Shown one piece after another: positions 24,791 to 33,740 of a DNA stretch of 56,806 nt. How positions within the stretch are numbered: the first letter of the stretch is position 1; each line of letters starts with the position of its first letter. Source of the DNA: Hyphomicrobiales bacterium (GTDB lineage: Bacteria > Pseudomonadota > Alphaproteobacteria > Rhizobiales > Rhizobiaceae); assembly GCA_021775455.1 (NCBI GenBank), contig JAJFHU010000007.1, positions 1 through 56,806 of the forward strand, read 5' to 3'. The notes under the pieces were generated by a model. That model did no database searches and had not been told where the DNA came from. It was given only the letters and a program-made list of their open reading frames with translations. A program made the translations under genes and the position numbers.

Positions 24791-25252
24791 TTAGCTGCAG
24801 AGTTCGCCGTTCTTTCGGGTAAACCGCAAACCGCTTGCATCCTTGACTGCGGCAAGATCATCATCGGGATAGTGCGCGCGCTCAACTTTCGACCGCGTGC
24901 CAATTTCCAGATAGATGGCGTCCCGGTTGCTGCGGTTTAGTAGGTGATGCCCATTTGCCACTCCGGCCTTAAAGCCCGCCGCGTCACCAGCCTTCAAGAT
25001 CGTTTCTCCCTCATCCTCCACCAACACAACTTCACCTTCGAGCATATAGACGAATTCATCTTCGTGTTCGTGCCAATGGCGAAGTGCCGATCCGGATCCA
25101 GGTTCAAGTTTGGTAAGGTTTACGCCAAATTGATCAAGACCAGCCATATCTCCTAATCGCCTGCGAGTGCGCCCCTTGGCAATCTCATCGAGCGGAGGTG
25201 GGTAACCACATCCGCCTGTCCATTCCATTGTTTCGATATCGATCTTTGGCAT
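24791..25252 (-). CDS. Cupin domain protein inside the beta-oxidation operon
   Basis: A 153-residue single-domain cupin. Motif 1 reads ALRHWHEHEDEFVYMLEGEV with the His-x-His and Glu metal ligands; motif 2 is GDAAGFKAGVANGHHLLNRS with a His. The rest (LEIGTRSKVERAHYPDDDL) is common in sugar- or CoA-linked cupins of unknown activity. It lies 3 nt after the thiolase and 23 nt before fadB, so it is clearly co-transcribed. Function cannot be assigned; a small-molecule isomerase, a dioxygenase or a regulator are all possible. Confidence 0.88.
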   Translation of the reverse strand: MPKIDIETMEWTGGCGYPPPLDEIAKGRTRRRLGDMAGLDQFGVNLTKLEPGSGSALRHWHEHEDEFVYMLEGEVVLVEDEGETILKAGDAAGFKAGVANGHHLLNRSNRDAIYLEIGTRSKVERAHYPDDDLAAVKDASGLRFTRKNGELCS

Positions 25253-25255
25253 TTG

Positions 25256-26464
25256 CTAAACTCGCTCGATAATCGTTGCGGTGCCCATACCGGCGCCAAT
25301 GCACAAAGTAACCAATGCAATATTTTGATCGCGACGCTCCAATTCATCAAGGACAGTTCCAAGAATCATCGCTCCGGTTGCTCCCAATGGGTGCCCCATC
25401 GCAATCGCACCACCGCAGACATTGATTTTGTCGTGAGGAATGTCAAAGTACTGCATGTAACGAAGGACCACGGAAGCGAAAGCTTCGTTCAGTTCGAAGA
25501 GGTCGATGTCTTCCAGCTTCATCTTGGCACGTTTGAGAAGTTTTTCCGTAACATCAATTGGTCCTGTCAGCATCAATGCGGGGTCAGACCCAATGTTGGC
25601 GAAAGCTCGTATTTTTGCTCGCGGCTCAAGACCCAGCGTCTTGCCACCTTCCCTGGAGCCGAGCAGAACTGCCGCAGCTCCATCTACAATGCCTGAGGAA
25701 TTGCCCGCATGATGCACATGATTGATACTTTCCACATCCGGGTGGGCCTGTATTGCAACGGCGTTAAACCCTCCCATTTCGCCCATCATGACAAATGATG
25801 GGTCAAGCGCTGCCAACCCCTGCATACCGGTATCGGGGCGCATATGCTCATCATGATCAAGGATGGTGATGCCATTTTGATCCTTTACCGGAACAACTGA
25901 ATTATTAAAGCGACCTTCCTTCCAGCTTGAAGCGGCGCGCTTCTGGCTCTCAACCGCATAGGAATCGACTTCATCCCGTGTGAAACCCCACTTGGACGCG
26001 ATCAAATCAGCGGAAATTCCCTGCGGCATGAAATAAGAAGGGATCGCGACGCTTGGATCAACTGGCCAGGCGCCACCGGACATGCCGATACCTACGCGGC
26101 TCATGGATTCCACACCACCTGCAATGACGATGTCATCGGAACCGGCTTCTATTTTTGCGGCGCCCAAATTCACAGCATCAAGACCGGAAGCACAAAAACG
26201 GTTGATCTGCATGCCTGGGACCTGATTGTCATATCCAGCTTCAAATACAGCAGCGCGCGCAATATCTGCCCCTGCTTCACCAACCGGATCAACGCAACCC
26301 AGAATTACATCATCAATTAATTTCGATTCAAAACCATTGCGATCCCGAAGCGCCTCAAGGGTCTTGGATGCAAGGCGAACTGCTGGAACCTCATAAAGCG
26401 ATCCATCCTTCTTGCCCCGGCCACGTGGTGTTCTTACGTGGTCATATATGTATGCGTCGGCCAT
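25256..26464 (-). CDS. Acetyl-CoA C-acyltransferase (thiolase, FadA type)
   Basis: A 402-residue thiolase that releases acetyl-CoA from 3-ketoacyl-CoA. The catalytic residues are C91 (NRFCASGLD), H358 (AMGHPLGATG) and C388 (LCIGAGMG). The N-terminus DAYIYDHVRTPRGRGKKDGS matches the alphaproteobacterial FadA group rather than PhaA. It follows the acyl-CoA dehydrogenase by 32 nt and precedes the cupin by 3 nt. An acetoacetyl-CoA thiolase role cannot be excluded. Confidence 0.94.
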   Translation of the reverse strand: MADAYIYDHVRTPRGRGKKDGSLYEVPAVRLASKTLEALRDRNGFESKLIDDVILGCVDPVGEAGADIARAAVFEAGYDNQVPGMQINRFCASGLDAVNLGAAKIEAGSDDIVIAGGVESMSRVGIGMSGGAWPVDPSVAIPSYFMPQGISADLIASKWGFTRDEVDSYAVESQKRAASSWKEGRFNNSVVPVKDQNGITILDHDEHMRPDTGMQGLAALDPSFVMMGEMGGFNAVAIQAHPDVESINHVHHAGNSSGIVDGAAAVLLGSREGGKTLGLEPRAKIRAFANIGSDPALMLTGPIDVTEKLLKRAKMKLEDIDLFELNEAFASVVLRYMQYFDIPHDKINVCGGAIAMGHPLGATGAMILGTVLDELERRDQNIALVTLCIGAGMGTATIIERV

Positions 26465-26496
26465 AAATGAGTTCCTAGCTCTATTTTGTGCTTATC

Positions 26497-28293
26497 CTAA
26501 AACGCTTCTGCCGCAAGCGCCATCATGGTTTCAGAACCACTTTCAATTCTTGCGAGATGCGCTTGCGCTTCGGGCATGATGCGCTCCATGAAGTAGCGAG
26601 CGGTTATCAACTTTTCTTCATGAAACGCCTGCTTGTCACCTGCGCCTTCGCTCAAAGCCGCAAGCGATTTTTCAGCCATTATTGCCCACATGTACCCGAG
26701 CGCCACAAGTCCAAACAAATGCATGTAATCCATTGACGCTGCTCCGGCATCGTTTGGATTTTTCATGCCATTTTGCATCAGCCACATGCTGGCTGCTTCC
26801 AATGCCTTGACCCCATTTCGAAGCGGTTGCGTATAGGGTTGAATTTCCTCATTGTCCATGTGTGTTTTGGTGAAGCTATTTACCTCCTCAAGGAAAGCCC
26901 GCATAGCGCGCCCACCATCGCGGGGCAGTTTTCGGCCGACAAGGTCAAGCGCTTGAATACCGTTGGTGCCTTCATATATCTGGGCAATCCGCACGTCGCG
27001 AACAAACTGCTCCATTCCCCATTCGTGAATATACCCATGGCCACCAAAAACCTGTTGTGCAGTTACGGCGTTTTCAAACCCCTTGTCAGTCAAAACACCC
27101 TTGATGACTGGAGTAAGCAAGCCCATAATGTCATCAGCGAGCTGGCGCTCTTCTTCAGAACTGGCACGGTGAGAAATGTCGCCCTTTAGCGCTGTCCAAA
27201 GCATCAAGGCTCGTCCTGATTCGTTAAATGCCTTGATGTTCATCAGCATTCGGCGGACATCTGGATGAACCATGATTGAGTCGGCTTTCTTGTCCGGTTC
27301 CGCCGGGCCGGTAAGAGCCCTGCCCTGAATGCGCTCACGGGCATATGCAACCGCGTTTTGGTACGCAACTTCCGACATTGCCAGACCTTGAAGCCCTACT
27401 GAAAGGCGAGCTTCGTTCATCATAGTGAACATTGCTTTTAAACCGCGATTTTCTTCGCCAATCAAATAACCAGTTGCGCCATCATAATTGAGAACGCAGG
27501 TTGCATTTGCATGAATACCCATTTTTTCTTCCAGCGCACCGCAAACTACTCCATTGCGTTGGTCTGGGTTTCCATCATCATCCAGGATGAACTTTGGTAC
27601 AATAAAAAGTGAAATTCCCTTCGTGCCTTCAGGTGCTCCGTCAATACGAGCCAGGACGAGATGAATTATGTTCTCTGATAGGTCATGTTCACCAGCGGAA
27701 ATAAAAATCTTTTGTCCGGAGATCTTGTAGGTGCCATCTTTTTGCAGCTCCGCCTTTGTTCGCAACATTCCCAGATCAGTTCCGCAATGGGACTCGGTCA
27801 GGTTCATGGTACCTGTCCAAGCACCTTCTATCAGCTTTGGCAGATATTGCTGTTTTTGCTCATCGGTACCATGCACATCTATGGCTGCTATCGCGCCCTG
27901 CGTAAGGCCTGGGTACATCGCGAAAGCCATGTTTGCGGAAATCAGATACTCGCCGATTGCCGTGTGCAAAGCATAGGGCAAGCCTTGGCCACCATATTCA
28001 GGATTGGCAGCAAGGCCCATCCAGCCGCCATCGCGGTAGGCATCATAAGCTTCCTTCATACCCTTTGGTGTTGTTACAGACCCATCTTCATGGCGCGTAC
28101 ATCCTTCTTGATCACCAGCGAGGTTTATTGGCTGCAGAACCTCTTCCGTTAGTTTCGCCGCTTCACCCAATATCGCTTCCAGTAAATCCGGCGTTGCTTC
28201 TTCGAAACCCGGTAGATTGTTGTAGCGGTCAATGTTAAGGACTTCCTGCAAGACATACAGTGTCTCTTCAACTGGTGAACTGTAAACCGGCAT
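26497..28293 (-). CDS. Acyl-CoA dehydrogenase (FadE/DmdC-like, with C-terminal extension)
   Basis: A 598-residue flavoprotein for the first step of beta-oxidation. The family motif MNLTESHCGTDLGMLRTKA binds FAD and substrate, and the catalytic base is probably E441 in IAQIYEGTNGIQALDLVGRK. The length and C-terminal helical domain match the 590-600-residue subgroup that includes DmdC (3-methylmercaptopropionyl-CoA dehydrogenase). Without the DMSP genes a medium- or long-chain role is more likely. The start ATG has GGAGG 9 nt upstream. It heads the operon, 132 nt downstream of the MerR gene. Confidence 0.93.
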   Translation of the reverse strand: MPVYSSPVEETLYVLQEVLNIDRYNNLPGFEEATPDLLEAILGEAAKLTEEVLQPINLAGDQEGCTRHEDGSVTTPKGMKEAYDAYRDGGWMGLAANPEYGGQGLPYALHTAIGEYLISANMAFAMYPGLTQGAIAAIDVHGTDEQKQQYLPKLIEGAWTGTMNLTESHCGTDLGMLRTKAELQKDGTYKISGQKIFISAGEHDLSENIIHLVLARIDGAPEGTKGISLFIVPKFILDDDGNPDQRNGVVCGALEEKMGIHANATCVLNYDGATGYLIGEENRGLKAMFTMMNEARLSVGLQGLAMSEVAYQNAVAYARERIQGRALTGPAEPDKKADSIMVHPDVRRMLMNIKAFNESGRALMLWTALKGDISHRASSEEERQLADDIMGLLTPVIKGVLTDKGFENAVTAQQVFGGHGYIHEWGMEQFVRDVRIAQIYEGTNGIQALDLVGRKLPRDGGRAMRAFLEEVNSFTKTHMDNEEIQPYTQPLRNGVKALEAASMWLMQNGMKNPNDAGAASMDYMHLFGLVALGYMWAIMAEKSLAALSEGAGDKQAFHEEKLITARYFMERIMPEAQAHLARIESGSETMMALAAEAF

Positions 28294-28337
28294 TCGGCGG
28301 ACCTCCTAAAACCAAGCGGACCCAGCCGCAAAACATT

Positions 28338-28358
28338 CCCTATACACAGATATATGGG
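28338..28358 (-). promoter_or_regulatory. Imperfect inverted repeat in front of the beta-oxidation operon
   Basis: CCCTATA and TATGGG arms (28338-28344 and 28353-28358) flank eight bases. The site lies 45 nt upstream of the acyl-CoA dehydrogenase start. On the minus strand TTGAAA (28371-28366) precedes it and TATAGG lies in its downstream arm, 21 bases apart, longer than the usual 19 of MerR promoters. It is a candidate operator for the MerR protein encoded just upstream, with low certainty. Confidence 0.3.
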
Positions 28359-28425
28359 TTAAAAATTTCAATTCCAGCTGTATGTAGCAACATTGTGAAT
28401 ATGTTTGGTTCAAGCTACCTGAAAA

Positions 28426-28884
28426 CTAATTCCTCGGTTTTCGGTAATCCTCAAAATTCTGCAATATCGAGTGCAGATCGGAAATCGATTTTTCAATCTC
28501 TGATTTTTGATTTTGAAGGGTATCCATTTGCGCGGCGCACTTCTTGTTAAGCCGATCCAGGACTTCTGAATCCTGTTCATCTCGATCATAAACGCTTAAC
28601 AGGCATTCAATGTCCACGAGCGAAAAACCGACGCCTTTGAAAGTCAGGATCAATTTCAATCGAGCGCGATCATCCCGCGAATATATCCTGGTCGAGCCAT
28701 TTCGCTTCGGCTGAATTAGTCCTCTATCTTCATAAAACCGCAATGTTCTAAGGGTGACATTAAATTCGGATGCCAAATCTCCGATTCGGAATGTTTCCTT
28801 GCCATCATCGATGTGATCAATATTCGGGTCATCAAAACCTACGGCAATATTCATTAGAGCTCTTGCGGTTATAGATGTTTTCAT
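28426..28884 (-). CDS. MerR family transcriptional regulator of the beta-oxidation operon
   Basis: A 152-residue regulator. The MerR winged helix covers about 28-95 (FRIGDLASEFNVTLRTLRFY, EDRGLIQPKRNGSTRIYSRD), followed by a C-terminal coiled coil (DRLNKKCAAQMDTLQNQKSE). No metal-binding Cys cluster is present, which fits the fatty-acid/branched-chain LiuR-like branch rather than metal sensors. The ATG at 28884 has GGAA about 8 nt upstream; ATG at 28851 is also possible. Its position directly before fadE-like, thiolase, cupin and fadB genes makes it their likely regulator. Confidence 0.88.
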   Translation of the reverse strand: MKTSITARALMNIAVGFDDPNIDHIDDGKETFRIGDLASEFNVTLRTLRFYEDRGLIQPKRNGSTRIYSRDDRARLKLILTFKGVGFSLVDIECLLSVYDRDEQDSEVLDRLNKKCAAQMDTLQNQKSEIEKSISDLHSILQNFEDYRKPRN

Positions 28885-29235
28885 AGTCGATTTTCCAAAT
28901 CCATTAATGAACAACGATTCACCAGTTTTGTACGACCACTTTTGTCGGCGTATTTGCATCTGGTACATCCAGAGAATGAGAGCATAAGCGTTTCTATACA
29001 AGTGTGCAATTAAATCCCAGAACGTGAGTTCAGTAGATGCATTGTGGGCAAAATCGAGGATTTACACATCGCGGCGCGCATTGAATTGTCTGAATAGGGA
29101 AGCGCACAAAACTAGAGAATATTCCAACAATTAACTCATTGTTTACCCTGTTTTGTGAAAGCTAGGCGCATACACGCTGAAAACCGGACTTTTTCAGCAC
29201 CATCGATTCGATTTATCTGGATCCCGAGTTTTTAC
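28885..29235. other. 351-base divergent region between the MerR gene and the podJ-like gene
   Basis: Apart from a near-consensus CtrA site at 29131-29146 no feature stands out. Weak open frames on both strands are extensions of the flanking genes without ribosome sites. It must hold both promoters. Confidence 0.5.
29131..29146 (+). promoter_or_regulatory. Near-consensus CtrA box upstream of the podJ-like gene
   Basis: TTAACTCATTGTTTAC matches TTAA-N7-TTAAC with one mismatch (TTTA in the second half). It lies 89 nt before the preferred ATG at 29236, but only 8 nt before a possible GTG at 29155, which favours the ATG. Confidence 0.4.
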
Positions 29236-32200
29236 ATGCGCAGAGTAAGATCACAATTGGATAATCTGGCAGCACAGCCTGCCGGTCCCCATCATGCCCC
29301 GATGAATGTCCAGGCACCAATTGGTGGAAATAATCAATCCTATGAAATTCAACGCCAACTTCAGAGCATGGGAATTCATCCATTCTCTGCCACGGCTGCC
29401 GCATATGGTGCCCCCGCAGCCTACCAACAACCTGTTTACGCTCAGATGCCGCAACAGCCAGCTCCAGCAGCAATATCCAATTATGCGCAACCGGCGGGAA
29501 CGGTAGAATTGGACAACATTAAAGCCAGTCTCGATCGACTAACCGGTAAGTTGCAAGGTATCGCACAGGCACAAAGTTCCAAATCACAGCCCACTGCAAC
29601 TGATTATTCTTCACAGTTTGAACGAATCAATCAGGAATTTGCCGCCCTTCGGGAAGTAATCGTCAATATATCAAACCATAGTACAGGCGAATTCAATCTT
29701 GATGCCCTGCATCAGATTATTAACGCGAACTACAACGGCCTATGCGAGCAAGTTGAGCAAATTGCAAATGCAAATACCGATCCGACAGTGTTTGCCCAGG
29801 CTATCGAGATCAGTCACCAAAAACTGGCTGAAAAACTAACAGAACTACATCAAAATCTGGACAGCATTTCATCTGCGATGCAGGCAAATCAGCTACAAAC
29901 TGATTTTTCAGCACTTGAGCCAAAGTTTGAAGAAATCAGCCGCGCAATTATGGCCCTTTCTGCAACGGGCGGATCTACAGAGGGTCTGGAACGCATTGAG
30001 GCCCGGGTTTCATCACTTGCAAATAGCCTGGACGGATTTCTTGCCAATTCAACCACTTCAACGTCCGAACAGGAAACCGTTCGTTTAGCTGGCATAATTG
30101 AGGAATTGCAAAACTCGATCGAAGGACTGAATTCAAGGGTTGCGGGTATCAACTCTGATTCAGCAAACGTCTTCGATGGTCTTGCGACACAACTCAACCA
30201 ACTCTGTGAAAAAATTGACAATATTGGAGCCGCTGCTTCATCACATGGCAACGCATCCGGTGATAACAGCGCTTTGATTAGCCGCCTCGATCAATTGGTT
30301 GAAAGAGTTGAGACCTTGAGCAGCGATCCAGTGGATTCTACTGTTCTTTTACCTATCGAATCGCAGCTGGAACAACTAACCGGCGAACTTGCAGGCCTTA
30401 AGGCTGGCATGAACACCACAGAATCCCAAGGCGGGTCGGATGCGTTTGCAAATGCGGTTCTGGAGCAGTTGAATGCAATTTCAACCCGTGTGGAACAAAT
30501 CGATTCTCCCGACAACGCACCGGTCAACGACGCCGCATTAGCTTCACTGGAGCAACAGCTTGCCAATATAGCCGGTCAACTGAACTCGATTGATACTTCC
30601 GGCAATTCGTTTGGACCAATTGAGGAACGTCTGGAAAGCATTGAGCAACAGTTGGGTGCGAGCCGCGATGTTGCAATCGAACTGGCAACTCAAGCCGCTG
30701 AAGATGCAGTAAATCGCACGGTTAGTGCACTTCCACAGGGCGACGTATCTTCAACTGGTGGCATCAGTGCTGATACACTGAATGCACTTGCTGACAATAT
30801 AAAAGAGCTTGGAGAATTTAGCAGAGACGCCACTGCTTCCAATGTCCAAACATTCGAAGCGGTGCAGAACTCGCTTGAAATGATGGTGGATAGGCTCGGT
30901 CATATTGAGGCCAAAATGTCTCAAGAACCGGCATTGGTCACCCAGGCATTTAATACTGATCAAGCTACCGATGCAGAGCACACTCAACAATGGAACGATC
31001 CGAGCCCGGCCACGAACAATAATTCCGGCATGGATGAACAAATTCGTCAAGACGATGACGTTTCAATCCAAGCTCCCTCGATTGATCCGCATGATGATCT
31101 GGCCAAACTTCCCGAAGTTGAGGCACCTGAACTGGAATTGCAGGAATTGCCAGCAGCTTCACCAGAAGTAACCAAAGCTGACGTGCATCCAGAAAATGAC
31201 GCCTTGATTGAACCAGGTTCCGGAGCTCCTGATCTTGCAGCCTTGGTCAGGCGTGTGAACCAAAAGAATAAAGGCGGCGAATCTGGCGACGAAATCACAT
31301 CTGGAACTGATTTTATTGCAACAGCACGCCGGGCAGCACAGGCGGCAGCTGCGCAAGCCCAAGCTGCCCAAGGTGAGATCGAGAAGGACAAGAAAAATGG
31401 CAGAGACTCGTTCCTGCCGGAATTCCTGAGGAAACGTAAGAAAGTATTGGTAATGGCAGCAGCGGCAGTGCTGTTGATAGCGGTAGCAATGCCAATGGCC
31501 GGTCGGTATCTGAGCGGTGGAATGGCCAATCAATCTTCAAGTCCGTCCATCACGTCTCAAACTGATGAAGCTATAGTTGTCGAGGATAACAAGGCTGAGG
31601 TTGAAGAAGAACAGATCGAAGCCGAAGAAGTTCTTGAACAAAGTAAACTTGTTACGCCTGCTCCTGTAGAACTGCCAGAACAACAGGAAGAGGCATTGCA
31701 AACCAGTGCCGAACCTGAAATTGCAGAAACACCTACCCTGACCACTTCTTTGGAAACCCTGCTCAACGATGATTTCGAATTGAATTCCGACGAATTGAAG
31801 CGTTCAGCGCAAATGGGCGATTCGGCTGCATTGTTTGAAATTGGACGCAGATTTACAGACGGTGACGGTGTCGAGCGTGACCTCGCCAAGGCTGCAAAAT
31901 GGTATGAACAAGCTGCAGCAAAGGGTTTTGCACCAGCACAGTATCGCATCGGCAATTTTTTCGAAAAAGGGCACGGTGTCGAAGCCGACGCTGCTCAGGC
32001 CGCCAACTGGTACCTGAAGGCCGCTGAAGCCGGTAATGTAATTGCCATGCATAATCTTGCTGTTCTTCATGCTGAAGGAAAAATTGGCGGCGAACCGGAT
32101 ATGGCAACTGCATTCAACTGGTTTCGCAAGGCTGCAGAATATGGGGTTCGTGACAGCCAGGTCAACGCGGGTATCCTTTATACAAATGGCGTTGATGAAG

Positions 32201-32622
32201 AAGGCCAAAATCTGGTTGAAGCCTACAAATGGTTTGCGGTTGCAGCAAAAGCTGGCGACTCTGATGCCTCAGGCAAACGGGACGTAATCGCAAATGCAAT
32301 GCGGCCAGATCAACTAGAGCAAGCTCGGGCAGAATCAGAATTATGGAAACCAAAGAAACCTGATCCTGAAGCAAATTCAGTTTCCATTCCGGATAGCTGG
32401 AAAACTGGCACCACTTCGACTGCCGGTACTTCAGAGCAAGAACTGATCAGCAATGCACAAACGCTCCTGGCAAGGCTCGGATTTGATCCCGGCCCGGCAG
32501 ATGGGTTAATGGGCGCCAAGACCCGAAATGCAATCATGGCATTCCAACAACGCAGCGGTTTGAAAGTAGACGGTAAAGTCAGCCGTGAGCTCATGCACGC
32601 GCTCAAAGCCGTTTCCATCTAG
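29236..32622 (+). CDS. podJ: PodJ-like polar organelle protein (coiled coil, TM, Sel1 repeats, peptidoglycan-binding)
   Basis: A 1128-residue inner-membrane protein. The N-terminal half is Gln/Ser-rich and heptad-like, with repeated units such as LEQLNAISTRVEQI and IEERLESIEQQLG (coiled coil). An Ala-rich basic stretch leads to one transmembrane helix at about 735-757. A periplasmic acidic linker, four Sel1 repeats (about 854-1010; AAKWYEQAAAKGFAPAQYRI) and a C-terminal peptidoglycan-binding domain (1068-1128; LGFDPGPADGLMGAKTRNAI) follow. This is the architecture of PodJ, which marks a cell pole. An in-frame GTG at 29155 would add 27 residues; I prefer ATG 29236. The near-CtrA box upstream fits cell-cycle expression. 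Other Sel1/PG-binding scaffolds remain possible. Confidence 0.82.
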   Translation: MRRVRSQLDNLAAQPAGPHHAPMNVQAPIGGNNQSYEIQRQLQSMGIHPFSATAAAYGAPAAYQQPVYAQMPQQPAPAAISNYAQPAGTVELDNIKASLDRLTGKLQGIAQAQSSKSQPTATDYSSQFERINQEFAALREVIVNISNHSTGEFNLDALHQIINANYNGLCEQVEQIANANTDPTVFAQAIEISHQKLAEKLTELHQNLDSISSAMQANQLQTDFSALEPKFEEISRAIMALSATGGSTEGLERIEARVSSLANSLDGFLANSTTSTSEQETVRLAGIIEELQNSIEGLNSRVAGINSDSANVFDGLATQLNQLCEKIDNIGAAASSHGNASGDNSALISRLDQLVERVETLSSDPVDSTVLLPIESQLEQLTGELAGLKAGMNTTESQGGSDAFANAVLEQLNAISTRVEQIDSPDNAPVNDAALASLEQQLANIAGQLNSIDTSGNSFGPIEERLESIEQQLGASRDVAIELATQAAEDAVNRTVSALPQGDVSSTGGISADTLNALADNIKELGEFSRDATASNVQTFEAVQNSLEMMVDRLGHIEAKMSQEPALVTQAFNTDQATDAEHTQQWNDPSPATNNNSGMDEQIRQDDDVSIQAPSIDPHDDLAKLPEVEAPELELQELPAASPEVTKADVHPENDALIEPGSGAPDLAALVRRVNQKNKGGESGDEITSGTDFIATARRAAQAAAAQAQAAQGEIEKDKKNGRDSFLPEFLRKRKKVLVMAAAAVLLIAVAMPMAGRYLSGGMANQSSSPSITSQTDEAIVVEDNKAEVEEEQIEAEEVLEQSKLVTPAPVELPEQQEEALQTSAEPEIAETPTLTTSLETLLNDDFELNSDELKRSAQMGDSAALFEIGRRFTDGDGVERDLAKAAKWYEQAAAKGFAPAQYRIGNFFEKGHGVEADAAQAANWYLKAAEAGNVIAMHNLAVLHAEGKIGGEPDMATAFNWFRKAAEYGVRDSQVNAGILYTNGVDEEGQNLVEAYKWFAVAAKAGDSDASGKRDVIANAMRPDQLEQARAESELWKPKKPDPEANSVSIPDSWKTGTTSTAGTSEQELISNAQTLLARLGFDPGPADGLMGAKTRNAIMAFQQRSGLKVDGKVSRELMHALKAVSI

Positions 32623-32806
32623 CAATCCAAACTATCAGTTTGTTAAATTCTGCAATCATGGGCAATTTAACTTGATTGTGGGGATTGTCGCATTGACATG
32701 GTGCGCACTGGAGCGCATTAAGCCTTGCATATCGGATTGGGAATTTGCTGGATTTGCCAAACCTGCCTTTCCTAACTATTAGCTTTCAAAGTGCGGGGGT
32801 GATGCG

Positions 32807-33739
32807 GTGAGCATCTATCTTCCTATTGCGGAGATTTCTGTAAACATTTTCATCCTGTTCGGGATGGGTGCCGCGGTGGGTTTCCTGTCGGGTATGTTTG
32901 GTGTCGGTGGCGGTTTTTTGATGACGCCACTTTTGATCTTTTACAATATCCCACCAGCTGTGGCTGTTGCAACAGAAGCAAACCAAATCGTTGCGTCTTC
33001 GTTTTCTGGTGCGCTGGCGCATCTGCGAAAAGGTACTGTCGATGTCAAACTTGGCATATTGTTGCTTGCCGGTGGCTTGGTCGGTTCTACAGTTGGTGTT
33101 TATATTTTCTCAATATTGAGAAGCCAGGGTCAGTTGGATCTCATCATATCGATCTTGTATGTAGTGTTCTTGGGTTCCATCGGATCACTGATGACGATTG
33201 AAAGTCTCCGCGCAATCCAAAAAGCCAAGGCCGGCAACGCTCCAATGGGAAGAAAACCTGGCCAACACAATTGGATTCACGGTTTGCCGTTCAAAGTCAG
33301 GCTAAGAAAATCAAAACTGTATCTCAGTGCAATTCCGGTTGTTGTATTGGGAGCATTGGTGGGCCTTCTCGCTGCAATCATGGGTGTCGGGGGTGGATTT
33401 ATCATGGTTCCTGCCATGATTTACCTGCTGAGAGTACCTACGAATATTGTTATCGGAACTTCCTTGTTTCAGATCATATTTGTTACAGCATATACAACCA
33501 TCATCCAGTCAACGGCCAACCAGACTGTTGATGTTGTATTGGCAGTAATATTAATGGTTGGCGGCGTGATTGGTGCGCAGTTTGGCGCAGCCGCTGGTCA
33601 CAAACTGAAGGGCGAACAACTTCGCGCATTGTTAGGCTTGCTTGTATTGGCGATTTGTCTGCGGTTGGCTTATGATTTGGTTATCACGCCTGATGATCTG
33701 TTCTCAGTTTTGGGCGCCAGCGATGTGGGAGGGCATTAG
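32807..33739 (+). CDS. Sulfite exporter TauE/SafE family permease
   Basis: A 310-residue membrane protein with about eight helices. The duplicated TauE/SafE motif occurs twice, as FGVGGGFLMTPLLIFYNIP and MGVGGGFIMVPAMIYLLRVP. The family exports sulfite, sulfoacetate or related anions; the substrate is not known here. The start is GTG at 32807; an ATG at 32802 is out of frame. It is followed immediately by a TIGR02186 gene, an association found repeatedly in alphaproteobacteria. Confidence 0.9.
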   Translation: MSIYLPIAEISVNIFILFGMGAAVGFLSGMFGVGGGFLMTPLLIFYNIPPAVAVATEANQIVASSFSGALAHLRKGTVDVKLGILLLAGGLVGSTVGVYIFSILRSQGQLDLIISILYVVFLGSIGSLMTIESLRAIQKAKAGNAPMGRKPGQHNWIHGLPFKVRLRKSKLYLSAIPVVVLGALVGLLAAIMGVGGGFIMVPAMIYLLRVPTNIVIGTSLFQIIFVTAYTTIIQSTANQTVDVVLAVILMVGGVIGAQFGAAAGHKLKGEQLRALLGLLVLAICLRLAYDLVITPDDLFSVLGASDVGGH

Positions 33740-33740
33740 A

